64,000 bases of DNA from Sesamum alatum (GCA_034509735.1 JACGWO010000002.1:27141636-27205635), one strand, 5' to 3'. Positions 44,500-57,111 are shown, counted from the first letter of the stretch. Numbers and translations are program-made. The notes: generated by a model not told the origin, from the letters alone.

Positions 44500-45640
44500 A
44501 TGGCTTCCTTAGTTGATCGTCTAGACGAACTTACATCCCTTGTTCAAATAATTATTGCAGAAAAGTTCCAAGGAGTGAACGCTTCTGGAGTCTACAATTC
44601 CACCGGTCATCCAATTATTTTGTGCCCTGCTCTCCATGAAGCACCCACTGAACACGCCAATACCATAGGAGGGTTCTTCGGACCATCACAAAGGAGATAT
44701 GATCCCTATTTCGACATGTACAATCTAGGATGGAGGGATCATCTTGACCTTAGTTATGATTCTCAACCTCAAAGTTGGTCACACCTCATCTACCTAATCC
44801 CAAACAAGGCACCTCTCTTGAAGATATGGTGAAGTCATTCATCACTAATTCTCAACAAATTCAACAGAATACCCAAGCGAGCATTCAGAACTTGGAGTCT
44901 CAAATCAGTTAATTGGCTTCATCTATCAGTAGATTGGAATCCCAAAGTAAGTTGTCATCTCAAACTGTGATTGATCCTAAACAAAACGCTAGTGTTATTG
45001 TCTTATGCAGTGAAAAAGAGTTGCAACCAAACAAAGACGAAAATAGCACTAAACGTGGGCACGACCATCACGGTGAATCAGAGCAGGAAATTGAGATTCC
45101 CAAAAAACAAGCCGACGAGCCCGATTCAACCAAAGAGAATCCTTCGAAGAAATTTTTAGCAAGAAATGGGGAGGATCACATAAAGTCAGCACTAAAAGAA
45201 AGCCTCACGTCAGTATGAGTGCGAACTTTAGAGGAGAACACGGCACCAACACTGGAATTGAAGAAATTACCTAAACACCACAAATATGCCTTCTTATGGG
45301 AGGATGACACATCAGTGTTAATCACCTTCAGCAAGCTCATTATCTTGGAAGAAGAAAAGGTAGCTCGTACAGTTCAAAATTTTTGAGAGGCCATTGGATG
45401 GATTATCATCGACATCAAAGGATTGAGTCCAAGAACTTACAAAAATAAAGCTTTTCACGACAAGATAAGTTCAAGGAAGAATTCTCTCATGAACCTCAAA
45501 GTTTTCCTAGGTCCACATTGTCGTTGGGTGTATTACATTGAAGAAGAGGACTTAGAGTGCCCAACTTATTCAAGTTGAGGCACAACGCCTAGCCAAAGAC
45601 GTTAAAGGAAGGCGCTAAGTGGGAGGCAACCCACGCTTTC
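44500..45640 (+). pseudogene. Gag and pol-edge remnants of gypsy element
   Basis: The first open piece (44500-44832) starts MASLVDRLDELTSLV and has the gag C-terminal phrase RRYDPYFDMYNLGWRDHLDL. The next (44880-45218) reads SIQNLESQIS, LASSISRLESQ, LSSQTVIDPKQNASVIVL and an acidic-basic linker. From 45230, APTLELKKLPKHHKYAFLWE and EEKVARTVQNFREAIGW are the region normally before RT. It then jumps to a tail ending near GGGAGGCAACCCACG (45625), a phrase that follows pol in related elements. RT, RNase H and integrase are deleted. Stops separate the pieces. Confidence 0.75.
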
Positions 45641-45714
45641 TCTACCCTTCTTTCCTATATTTTTAGTTCTATTTATTTGAATTTTGTGAAAAATGATGTC
45701 TATAAATCAGTTCA

Positions 45715-45880
45715 TTAGACGTGCCCACGCCTAACAGATCAACCAAATCTGTCCAAATTTTTTAGATTCGTTGATAGTGTTGAGCGTGCCCACGCCTTAA
45801 GGAACCTTCTCAATTACAGATTTGTTTAAGCCACTGGACGTGCCCCGTCTAGTGGATCAAACAAATCTGTCAATCCACAC
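45715..45880 (+). repeat. Repeated GTGCCCACGCC motif in 3' region of gypsy element
   Basis: Three diverged units, each with CGTGCCCACGCC (or CGTGCCCCGTC) followed by a word near AAATCTGTC, spaced 65-70 bp. The same motif occurs in both LTRs as AAGCGTGCCCACGCTT. Confidence 0.55.
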
Positions 45881-47008
45881 TTGTAGAACTCATCTTTTTT
45901 CGCATTTTCTGTTTTCTTTTATTCCTTTTTTTTAGAAAAAAAATCAAAAATCGAAAATCAGAAAATCCAAAAAGGAAGGTTTCATTTAAGGAAACTAGGG
46001 CAAGATTTAATCACTCCCTTTCATCTCTTTCAGCCCTTAAAAGAAGAAGAGCTCCTTCCTCCTTACAAGCAACCACCACCATCGCTAGTACACTCCGCCG
46101 CCGCAGCTGCACCTGTCACTCTGCTCCGCCACACGACCGCATGCACTCAGGGGTGTTCTCTTCCCTTATCTCTCATTTCTTTCCGTTCTTGAGCTGCATG
46201 CATGTGTCCACATTGAGGACAATGTGGATTTTAAGTGTGGGGGTATGGCTGTTGTGTTGTGTTTGAGGAAATTGGCGGATAACTTTTAGCATCGGTCGAT
46301 AAATTTTTGAGATTGTGAAATGCTTTTGTGAAAATTTTGAAATTTTTGGCTTGATGAATTCCTTTTATTTTTGGACCACTCTTGATTTGGAAGCATTATG
46401 TGCAAAAGGATACATGTTTCGTGCTTTAGGTAACTCATGGCTTGACAACTTGTTTTTGCTCAATAACCTGAATTGAAAATTCTTTTATATGGAATTAGTG
46501 GACTAGACAAAACCTTGTCAGCTTTTGAGCCTAAACACATTGATGAAATATTCCATCCTTTCTTGAGAGAAAAATGCTTCTGTGATTTTGTGTTCCTAGA
46601 ACTTGCTTTGAACCGCATCAAGGCTACATAAATGTGCATGCATTTGGACATAATAAGGGAACTAGGATTGAAACCACTTTGGCCTAAATTGACCACCCCA
46701 TTACATGTTGACCCTAGTAACCCCACTTGAGCCTTTTTAGCCTTGTTTTGTTGATATGAACCATTAACGATGAGCCTAACCCGTCATTCTTAAACCTTGA
46801 TTTGGACCCTTCCAAGAATCATTAGAGCATCAAGGAAAATGAGTGTCTTTCTTAAAGAATGGTTCTCAAAATAAAATGAGGAAATTGAAACGTTGCTATT
46901 TCATGCTCTAAGGGTGTATCCCTAAAAATAAGTGTGGGGGTTTGAAATTGTGGTTTCATATTTTGTGGGAGCTTATTGTTACCTTGTTCTATGCCTATTG
47001 CAAAAAAA

Positions 47009-47012
<4 letters not shown>

Positions 47013-47059
<47 letters not shown>
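47013..47059. repeat. (GA)n microsatellite
   Basis: Pure GA run of about 47 bp inside the gypsy interior. It creates Arg-Glu repeat frames on plus (46942-47199) and Ser-Leu repeat frames on minus that are not genes. Confidence 0.9.
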
Positions 47060-47064
<5 letters not shown>

Positions 47065-47658
47065 AACAAAAGAAGAAAAGTTAGCAAAAGAAAGAAAATT
47101 CCTGCCACCAAAAAAGGGAAAGAAAGAAAAAAAATTCTCTGTCAAAAGAAACGAGAAGACATAGTTCAAGAAGTTGTCAAAAATTGGTTGGGGGATTGAA
47201 TTGAGAGCTTTGAATTATTGTTCACTTAATTTTTTTTGGTGCTCTAATCTCTTGGAACTTAACCTCATTATCCATAAATTCCTACCCCCAAACCAAAGCC
47301 CCATTACAACCAAAATTGAAGACCTTTTGATCCTTGAGTACGCATATTTTTAAAGTGGTGGAGATGTGGTGTATAAGCAAGCTTATGGTGAAACATTGTT
47401 GTAACAATGCATCGAGGGATATTTTTAAGCCATATACACTTGAGAGTCTAGAAAGCGGGGAGCAAAAGTCCACTAGTTTTGTATGATTGATTTTTGATGA
47501 TGGACATTGAGTGAGAACATGTTTGAAGGCATGTTAAATTATCTTTTCATGTGATATGTCATTCTCATTGCACATGTTGCAACCTAACTTGAGTGTGTCC
47601 TATTGTGAAGAGGATTCTAATTGTCAATATTTTGCTCGAGGACTAGCAAAAAAATAAA

Positions 47659-47670
47659 TGTGGGGGTATT
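47659..47670 (+). other. Polypurine tract
   Basis: TGTGGGGGTATT lies directly before the 3' LTR start, preceded by an A-rich stretch. This is the usual position for plus-strand priming. Confidence 0.55.
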
Positions 47671-48997
47671 TGATTAGTGTGTAATCTGCCATGATTTGAT
47701 GCTTGTCATGCCTTATTTTAAGGACTAATTACTCCTAATCATGTGGATTTATTATATTTTCAGGAAATACGTCTTGTAAGGAGTAAAGGATGGTGAATTG
47801 AAGCTAAAAATGACATTTGGAGGCATTTGAGGGAACAAGTTGAAAAGACTGGCAGATTTGAAATTACCACTAAGCGTGCCCACGCTTAACGCTGCAGTCA
47901 ACCCATGAGAAAAAGGAACGCTGCGGATTTTGTTGAAGGAAGAAGGAATAAATGTTGAAAAACCTCTTGAAGATCTGAAAATTGTCCATTAGATTGCTAG
48001 GAATTAAGTTGTTAACATCTTTATTAGCAATCATGTATCTATCTCTTTTCATGTCTAGGTTCATGAGGTGCTAATAGTATAAATAGGAGGCACCTCACAA
48101 CTTAAAAAACATCTCTTGTTTTACATTGAATTCTATAGTTTATTTCACTATTTTACTTCTTCTTCCTCTCTTTATTTTTAATACGTTGCCCAATTGCTAA
48201 TAAAATTCCACTTTTTAGTATGTTCTTCCATTAGCATGTTAGGCTAAGTTTTTAATTTTCTGGTTAAAGTACGGTGAATGCTTGATTCTTAAAACGTTGC
48301 GAGATCTAATAAGTGCTTAATTCTTTTATTAAAATCCATATTCATGTTATACTCTGCGCTCTTTTTACAAACGTTTGATTTGTGAATAATGTGATCAGTT
48401 GTTCATTATCAAGAAGGTTTCTTTAGCTATTTGAACTTACAAATCCATAATTGTTTGTGTAGTTCAATAATTAGTAGCAAGATAGCATGATTAAGCGTGT
48501 CAAAGTGGTTAGTTTTGTTATGGGGAATGCATGATCTGATATCCTCGTAGTAATTTGTTGGTTAGGATCAGGCCCTTCTAATTCTTAATGCTGTTAATGA
48601 ATTAAATCTTGTGGACGTTGTCAGGGTTGTTCATTGATTAGAGATCTAGCCAATGGACGTTCCTTGGCTGACGAAAAGGTAAGGAAGGGTGAGGTTGTTA
48701 GGTCGTACCAACGACCATAACTGATCTACGTGTTTTAATAACTGTTACATTTGCATCGATGATCAATGGACGGAATCAACCATGAACCCACTTTAACCGA
48801 AATGTTTTTTTATCTATTAATCTTCCCGTTTAATATGTCCTTTGTTATTTTCTCTTAAAAAACTAAAAATCTATACCCTCCTTTTTTTATTCTTTTAGAA
48901 ATCAACTTATCATCGATCCCTGTGGATTCGACCCTACTTGCCGTTTTCGTAAAAAAGTAATCGTAAGAATTATTTTTGATGGTATCAACACCCATCA
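47671..48997 (+). repeat. 3' LTR of gypsy element 43111-48997
   Basis: Begins TGATTAGTGTGTAATCTGCC, ends TCAACACCCATCA. Second copy of the 43111-44433 LTR, and directly joined to the resumed LINE frame. Confidence 0.9.
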
Positions 48998-49678
48998 TTT
49001 GGTCAGACCCATGGATCCAACGACCTCACTCGTTTAGGGTCCTCACCCCACTGAATTCCCTCAACTCACAGGCTAAAGTTAGTAAGTTGATCTTGCATGA
49101 TCCATTATGTTGGAATGTATCATTGATTCGGGGGCTGTTTTGGCCGATGGATACTGATATTATTTGTTCGTTACCACTTGGACGTCGACACCATGGAGAT
49201 TGTCTTGTACGTCATTATGATCGCAAGGGTCTCTTTTTCGTTCGTAGTGCTTATCATGTGGCAATTTCTTTGTTTGATCACCCACGTCTTTCTTCTGGAA
49301 GTGTTGCAGCAAATAATGGTTGGAATTTCATTTGGACAACGCAAGTGCCACCGAAAATAAGAATGTTTGCATGGAAAGTTTGCAAGGAAGCTCTTCCAAC
49401 AAGTGCAAATCTAGCTAAAAAAGGACAATCCTTGGGTTGTCCTCACTGTGGGTACGCCACTGAGGATGATTTTCATGTTTATTTTCATGTCATTTTTAAT
49501 CATGTGTATCGGGATGCAAATATGACAACACATTTCCTTGCTCAATCGTCCATTTTGTTGGATCAATAAGGAAGCGCTCCTCCTTCTTCTTTGCTCCACG
49601 TGTTGTTTCATGACTATGATCCTTATATGGATTTCCTTTTCCTTTCAAAAAAACAAAAAATAATAAAAAAATAAAATT
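48998..49678 (+). pseudogene. LINE fragment, 3' part (zf-RVT and tail)
   Basis: Continues the LINE frame broken at 43110: the left side ends GEQVVI and the right side opens IWSDPWIQRPHSF. Then come LGRRHHGDCLVRHYDRKGLF, FVRSAYHVA, WTTQVPPKIRMFAWKVC, ALPTSANLAKKG and CPHCGYATEDDFHV, the plant LINE zf-RVT pattern with Cys and His residues. A short RNase H-like end (DANMTTHFLAQ) follows, with a stop at 49567-49569. The element closes with A-rich sequence (49647-49678). Between the zf-RVT end and the tail, part of the RNase H domain is missing. Confidence 0.88.
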
Positions 49679-51579
49679 TACAACTACTATTATTTAGACT
49701 AAAAATGTAATCTGTTAATAGTTTGCAATACTTCTTACATACACTGTATAATTAAAAATATAAAATATAAAATATATATTCATACATCTAACAAGTATTT
49801 TCCAAAAATTCATTATTTATATACTTTAAATTTTTTAATGGATTTACTGTATCTAAAAATACAAACATCTATAAAAGAGTTAATATAAAATAATTATTTA
49901 ATTATATTGAAAATTCTAAATAAATAATTATCTATTAAATATACAATATGTAAAGTATTAGTATATTAAAAATTAATACATAGGCAGTTTTAAGTATATA
50001 AATCATAATATAATTATTTAATAAAAGTTTATAAATCTTTCAAAACATATAATACATAACAATAAATTTTAAAAATAAGAAGTAATTATGTAAATATATA
50101 AATATTAGCATATAGAAAGTAATATGTAATTTTTTTAAATATATAGATATATTTTTCTTGTTATATATTCCGTTGTTAAGATAAATATCAATATTAATTA
50201 TATTCTTCTTGAATAATAAAGAAAATTATATATATTAAAAATGATATTTTTAGGTATAACATTTTTTTAAAAAAATTATAATATTATATAATTTTTTTAA
50301 AAAAATATTTAATATATTTTAATATTATATCAATTCTATATTAATATACTTCTAGATATATAATTGTAGAACATGATTAAGAATAAAAGATAAATATTGG
50401 TTGTAGTTTAAGTGGCAAAGGAAGTATTTATAATTTTAATTCACTTCCTTCGAACTCCATGAACAATAATTTTTTTTATCGCTCAAGTGTGTGCCACATC
50501 GTCAATTTCCTCACCTAGATAAAACTTTAGGCAAAACAAGTGAAAAACTTGGCCAAAAATCGAGCATATGAACAACACATGTTCAATTTCCGGTGAAAAT
50601 TCCAATTATCATCGGAAAATTGACTAGAAAAGCATAAATGGAACACATTTATAATATTCTATAAATAAATGGTAAAAATGTGTTAATTATGATACTTAAA
50701 GGACCAAAATTAATTGAAAAAAAATTAAAGAAAGATTTTTTTCGCTTATGATTATTTAGAAATGGTAGTAGTTTGCTTTCGTTGCAAAATATAAATAACA
50801 GTAGTTTGTAAGCATCTATACCTTATTATTAAGGAAGAGCACCAATTTAGTGTCTCCTAATATTTGATCTGTCAATTTTATTGTTTAATTCATTATATAT
50901 TTAATATTTTAATTCTAATTTATTAATTTATTTAATAACTTCCCACCACCCCACTCTTCTAAACCACCATACCATTCTTCTAAACCCCAAAAAATATGGG
51001 AAAATGGAAGGTGTATTGATGTGAACTGCTGCCATTGATTAAAACAAAAAACTTGCCATTATTCTTAATCTTTGTCATGCAAATAATTGGCTTCTTGAGT
51101 GAGAAAATCCGCCTGGCCTCCAAGGAGGAGTATGTTTGTTGGCTCTGAATTTATGTTTCTCCTCTTGTGAAATTTCATTGTTTGTATGCAGATGAGTTCC
51201 TGCAAATGATAATTGAGTTTTGAGGGGTCAGGTTAGGTAAAGTAAAGACAAACAACTTCATAATACTAAGTAGTCAAAGTGTGGCCTCCTTAAAACTTGG
51301 AATAATTCTTTGATTAATTGCAGAATTTTCAGTTTGCCTGATACTTGGAATAATCATAGGTTTCAGTTTAATATTTTCTTGTTGATATGATTTAATGTTA
51401 GTTATAATATTCTGCATCGATGATTATGAATGCTATAATCATAGGCTTATAATTAAGATTTATGATTAATTGCTATCTGGCCATTGATATTTATGACTAT
51501 GATTTATATTATTTGAATGTTATATGCTAATTTCACTTTGAAGTAGTCATTTATGTGTCTTAGCAGCATGCATTGACCC
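49679..51579. other. Very AT-rich spacer, possible SINE trace
   Basis: 49680-50400 is extremely AT-rich with no coding content. At 50404-50460, TAGTTTAAGTGGCAAAGG and TTCGAACTCC resemble A and B boxes of a tRNA-derived SINE, but length, tail and target duplication were not found. 50470-51579 shows nothing I can assign. Confidence 0.35.
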
Positions 51580-52150
51580 ATTTTTACAAATATCTTTTGA
51601 TACAATCCTTGATTTGACAATGGCTTATTGTAAAATTACATTAATCATGTATTAAATTCCTACTCATATATATATATATGTGTGTTATGAGTAATTTCTG
51701 AAAATTACTATAAAACTGTTAAGAGATTTCTACAAATGTCTTTTGATACAATCCTTAATTCGACTAATGGTTTATTGTAAAACTAGATAAATAATATGTG
51801 AAATTCCTATTCATATATATAGTGTTATGAGTAATTTCAGAAAAACACTATGAAACTGTTAAGAGATTTCTACAAATGTCTTTTGATACAATACTTGATT
51901 CGACTAATGGTTTATTGTAAAATTAAATAAATAATGTATAAAATTCCTACTGATATATATAGTGTTATGAGTAATTCTGAAAATTACTTTAAAACTGTTA
52001 AGAGATGTTTACAAATGTCTTTTGATAGACTCCTTGATTCAATTAATGGTTTATCGTAAAATTAGACAAAGAATAAATTAAATTCCTACTCATATATACA
52101 TTGTTATGAGTAATTTATAAAAATTACTATGAAACTGTTAAGAGAAACTA
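51580..52150. repeat. Minisatellite, four ~140-bp units
   Basis: ACAAATGTCTTTTGATA (or a near variant) starts at 51586, 51732, 51872 and 52011, giving periods of 146, 140 and 139. Each unit also has ATGGTTTATTGTAAAA, TCATATATA and TTATGAGTAATT followed by an ACTGTTAAGAGA end. Copies differ mildly. Non-coding, just upstream of the exon-like frame at 52303. Confidence 0.85.
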
Positions 52151-52302
52151 GCACAGTTAAACTTTAGTGGTTAGAAGAATACTATAAACATTTGAAAATG
52201 TATTCTAATCGGACTATTGGTAACCCGGTAGTAGTTCTTGAAGTGTTTAGTGATTGTTTGAATTATTTTATTTGCTTATTCTTTTATTAAATTCCCTTTT
52301 AG

Positions 52303-52750
52303 GTACATATATGACGCCAACCCGTGGAAGCACTCAAAATATGACGCAACCAAAACAATGTAATGCACGTGAATGGGAAAGAGTGAGCTCAATAACGTAT
52401 GAACAAGGACAATTATATCCTGGTAGACGTCGTAGTTCAAACCATAGGCGTAAGATGCTATCACAAAATACTTCAAATCCTATACCAGTTGTCAACAGTT
52501 ATACACTGGAATCAAATATCAATGATAACAAAAGTGCAACTACAAAAAATTTAGATAGTTACCTGTTCCTATTTTATTGTATTGTGTCATGATGTTATAT
52601 ATAATCTATTTTTTATGGGTTGAACAAATAACAGGGTCATCAAGTCCTTCAATTGATAGAAGAGCTCAAGCACAGGAATAATGGAGAAAAGTTGCTTTCG
52701 AATGACGTCGTGGAATGGCATCCAAGCAAAGGGTTGCATACTTAGCTTAA
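52303..52750 (+). pseudogene. Exon-like frame of unknown gene, cut by copia LTR
   Basis: An acceptor-like CCCTTTTAG (52294-52302) precedes an open frame with MTPTRGSTQNMTQPKQ, EWERVSS, YPGRRRSSNHRRKM, then a Ser/Asn-rich stretch to about 52556. A second piece follows an ACAG acceptor (52634): SSPSIDRRAQAQE, a stop, then WRKVAFE and ASKQRVAYLA. Both are basic and Arg-rich. I do not recognise the family. A transposon-encoded protein is possible but no domain supports it. The frame breaks off at the LTR beginning at 52756. Confidence 0.35.
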
Positions 52751-52755
52751 CGGTG

Positions 52756-55700
52756 TGAAAGAATTGAGTACGGCCTGGGAACGCAACAGAAGTGTAAAAA
52801 CGTGAATTTAAGGTATAATTTAAAACGGGTTCAAAGGGATGTTTCCTTTGATTCCCGGGTGTTCGGTATGTCATAGCATAAATAGAAGAGGAGAAGAATA
52901 TTGGACATGTGGCTAAAAGGATATGAACAAAAGATACATGAAAATATAAAGAAAACCAACCTTTCATCATAACACGTAAAACCGGTTATAGCGTTGTTCC
53001 CTTTCCGTTTCTCCTTCCGTTCACTTGAGGATTCAAATTAGAATCCCTCTAATTTGTCCACACCACACTATGGAATGTATATCCTCTATTCTATTGCTAG
53101 ATAGAAGTAGAGAAAAAAAGAAACAAACAACTCCAAATGAACACTATTAATTACGTGCTTTTGGAATATTTTTAGTTCAAACTTTTCCAAAAAGTATGAA
53201 CACAAAAAAGAGAATTTTTTCAGAGATTTTGGAGAGAATTTTGATGGAAAAATTCGTGCAAGGTGTTGTCATACAAGTTATGTGAATTGTTTTTTGTGTA
53301 TGTAAAATTGTTGAATTCAAAATTCAACTTTTATTGTTAACTTCCAAAGCAACCTACATACACACACCACTATCAACATAACCATGTACCATTATAGCAA
53401 ATAAACCACCCATAAAATCACATACTGACTGGTCATGTGTGCCTCACATGTAGAGGATTATAATTCCTCCTTCACTTGCTATAAATTGTATTTTTCCATG
53501 GACTAGGACAACTAGTTTTGGATTTTTATTTAATCTAATTAAGTTAAGTTCAAACAAGGTCCATTGAGAATTAATTAATCCAATTAATCTCAATCAAATT
53601 GAAGCCCACAAGTTTATTTAATCCAATTAAATAAACATAAGTCCGAACTGTAATTAATTGACCCAATCAATTAATTAATCCAAACCGGATAAATTAATCT
53701 AATTAATATAAAGGTTCTAAGTCCAAAAACTAACTAATCCAATTAATTAACTGTTGGACCATCCATAAAATGGATTTCCCAATAAATGATCCAATCATTT
53801 ATTTTCCTCCTTAAATTAATTTAATCTAGTTAAATTAATTTGCTTCTTCTAGAATTAATTCCAAATTAATTCTACCAATTTCATAGTGATTTGTGTGTGA
53901 CTCTTTAGGTTCACCCTCAGCTAGACTTGGGCTTGTGTCCTGAAGGACAAGTGGATCCGCCTGGGAGCACGAGCGGAAGCGAGAAAGCGAGAAAGGGTGC
54001 GTAAATTTAAATCTATTTAAATAAACGAACCCCAAGGAGTGTACCCTTGGATGCTCAACCGGGCGTTCGATGTAGGATGTGTAAATATTAGAAATGTATA
54101 TTTAAACACATAGGGCATAGATATATATATAAATCAATCAAAGCGTAATAAAATCGTTACTTTGATTGTTTAGCGTGTGCTCCCGGCTACTTGCATTGTT
54201 CTTTCTCCGGAATGCTCACGAAATCCAAACGTATGGATTCTCCAAAGGTGATCCACACCACACCGGAAGAAACGCACGTTCTTCTTGCTAGAAAAGAACG
54301 GGTTTAAGAAGGAATCGGTTTAAGAGAAGAACACTATGAATTAGTGCTCTCTTAAACTTTCTTTGTTCTTCCTCTTGATTCAAAACCAAGTGAAGAACAC
54401 AAGTGAAAAGAGGGAGGAAAAACTGTGAGTTAGAGAGGGAGAGGAGATCCAATTTTTTTTCTTCTTTTTTTCCTAGAAAAAGATGAATAATGAATCCCTT
54501 ATGCTTGGTGTTGTATATTCTAATATATATACATAATTAATATGATTATTGGAATGTGTCTAGATTCATCCAAGGATGTCTAGATTCATTCCAATCAATC
54601 ACCATCAATTCTTTAATCAAGCCTACCAAAATTTATGGTATGATCAAATCATACCAAAAGGGAAGAGCTTGATTGGAGTTGATTTGTCTCTTTCCAAAAG
54701 AGATAAGTCAACATACCACCTAGCATGAAACATGACTGATTTTGCTTGCTCCAAGGGAGCATCTCGGCCATGTCTAATTAAGGGAAGAAGTCCAACTTTT
54801 TCCTATTCCAAAATAGGAATTATTTCTTCTCTCGGGTAAAATTTAACGGACCAGGTTTTATCGTAATCCAATTATGACGAACCCAACATTAAATTCAATT
54901 TAATGTCAATTTAAATTATTCCCGTTGATCTTTTAATCCAATTAAAAGATCCAACGTCTCAACGTCTCAACTTTTCATATTTAATTGAAAATCCAATTTA
55001 CCGATTAAACGAAGGCCCGATACAATATCGGCCCGTCCATCCAATGGACTTTCCCTTAAGTAATCCAATTACTTATTTTATCCTTCAAGATTGACTCCAA
55101 GTCACTCTCTCAACCTCCTCGGTGATTTGTGTGTGACCCTTTAGGTTCACCCTCAGCTAGACTTGGGTCTGTGTCCCACAAGGGCCCGTTACCATGGGTG
55201 GCCGTCTAGCAACGGTCCATGGCACTAGAGACTAGGTGAATTGGCGTGAACATTTAGGCGCCGATTCCGTACGGGTACGATCCTTCCGTCTACCGTCTCC
55301 CGGCCTTAGTCTAGGGTATGGAATTGGGCGTCAGTTCCCATCCTTGACTAGGCATCTATGCTTAATACACAAGACCACGTATGCTTCATTGCGTCGACAC
55401 AGGAAACCATTCCCTGTTCGACCAACCACTGTGGCCACAGCTTTAAACAGCATGAACGTGTTTCCGAGTGCATAGGAGATACCTCTGTCACATACTGACA
55501 GGGGACGGATCCTCTTCTTGGAATCCACCGTCCTCTCTACACATTCCGACTGCACTGGACAAGGCTTATGATAATCATTTTACAGAATGATCACCTCTCG
55601 CCAGATCCAAGATACAACCGTCCTGTGCACGCGACTGCCATGATTCCTCAAGTCTGAGGATTACTCCCGTACTATCGGAACCGGGGAAATCCAATCTTAC

Positions 55701-57111
55701 CGACCAAGCCTCCAAGGCTTCCATATGATGATTCCCTCGAGTCAGTCCAGTCGGCTCGACCCCAATCGACCAACCCATCAAGATCGTGCAGGCGTCCCAC
55801 GCCTGTCGCCGATGAAACATGACACTCATCCAATGAACACAACTCTTGACGCAAGTCTCAATAGGACTCTCAATGCCCTGTCTCGAGGTCCTCGACTTGG
55901 AACGTTTCAGACCCAACTCTTAATCAGTTGGTTTCATGACCACCATCCAATGCGTGGCCCAACTGCACGAGTTGTTATCCATGGTCTGTGGGCTTTGTTG
56001 TGATATAAGTTAAACACCGTTTTAACAAATGTGAAATGAGCGCAACAAAGTAAGCACCAGAAGTGACGAATACTCATTTTATTCATCACATAATAATATT
56101 ACATTTACATCGAGTTGTACAATATGTTACAAATCGCCAAATCTATTGGCTTTCTGGTCACCTATTCTAACATGTCCAACACAATTGGTCAATTAAATCC
56201 AATTTAATTAATGTTTTCCAATTAACCATTGATCAAAAAAAGCCCGTCACCATGGGTGGCCGTCTAGCAATGGTCCATGGCACTAGAGACTATGTAATGT
56301 TGGCGTGAACATTTAGGCTCCCGAGTTTCATCTGAGTACCGTCCTTCCATAATCCGTCTCCCGGTCTAAGTCTAAGACATGGAATTGGACATCGGTTCCC
56401 ATCCTGAACTGGACAACTATGCCCAATAACTCGACTGTCATATACTGATAGGTGACAAATCCTATCTTGGAATCCACCATCCGCAAGACATATTCGGACT
56501 GCACTAGATAAGGCTTATGATGAGCATATCCCAGATACGGACATCTCTTGCTAGACCCTAGATACAACCATCATATGCATGTGACTGCCATTATTCCTTA
56601 AGTCCGATGACTAATCTCGTACTATCAGAGCCAAAAATTTCAGTCATACCGACCAAGCCTCCAAGGCTTCCATATGACAATTCCCACGAGTCAATTCAGT
56701 TAGTTGACACCCTTGTCAACTAACCCACTAATATTGCATAGACGTCCAACGTCTGTCGCCGATAAAACACGGAACTCATCCAATGAATGCAATCCTTAGT
56801 TCAAGTCTACATAGGACTCTCGATGCCCTGTCTCGAGATCCTCGACTTGGAATGTTACAGACTAACCCTCAGAAGTTGGTTTCATAGCTGCCATCTAATG
56901 CGCAGCCCAACTACATAGGTTATCCAATTGGTCTGTGGGCATTTGTTATGACGCTGAAACGCCGTTTAACGTAGTCAGTAAGCACAACAAACACATAGTG
57001 CCATGGATGAATACTTACTATATTCATTAAGTCAATATTACTCTAATAAAGATGGCTAAATAATACCCGAAACCGTCAATCTAATTGGCTTTCTGGTCAC
57101 CTATTCTAACA
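52756..57111 (-). repeat. 3' LTR of copia element, interrupted
   Basis: On minus it begins TGTTAGAATAGGTGACC at 57111 and ends TACTCAATTCTTTCA at 52756. Excluding the nested solo LTR (53941-56172 plus TGTCC) it is about 2.1 kb. The matching, uninterrupted region appears in the 5' LTR at about 63390 (GTGTCCAACACAATTGGTC). Confidence 0.9.
53941..56172 (-). mobile_element. Solo LTR nested in copia 3' LTR
   Basis: On minus it begins TGTTAGAATAGGTGACC at 56172 and ends CCACTTGTCCTTCA at 53941. The target duplication TGTCC is perfect (53936-53940, 56173-56177). The empty site is preserved at 63390-63396. The core block is at 55186-55235. Frames such as 55725-56003 and 55575-55916 recur in the copies at 15091 and 39382 and are LTR sequence, not genes. 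Confidence 0.93.

Larger units (their letters stand above)
43111..48997 (+). mobile_element. Non-autonomous Ty3/gypsy element, 5.9 kb, inserted in LINE
   Basis: Two LTRs of about 1.3 kb (43111-44433, 47671-48997) surround a 3.2 kb interior. The LTR starts are TGATAAGTG/TGATTAGTG and both end in CA. Flanks are TTTGA (43106-43110) and TTTGG (48998-49002), a 5-bp duplication with one mismatch. LTRs differ by about 4 in the first 100 bases. The interior keeps short gag and pol-edge pieces only, so it is a deletion derivative. Confidence 0.88.

Noticed and set aside
46942..47199. 85-aa Lys/Arg/Glu-rich frame
   Set aside because: Produced by the GA microsatellite and purine-rich flank, with no domain.
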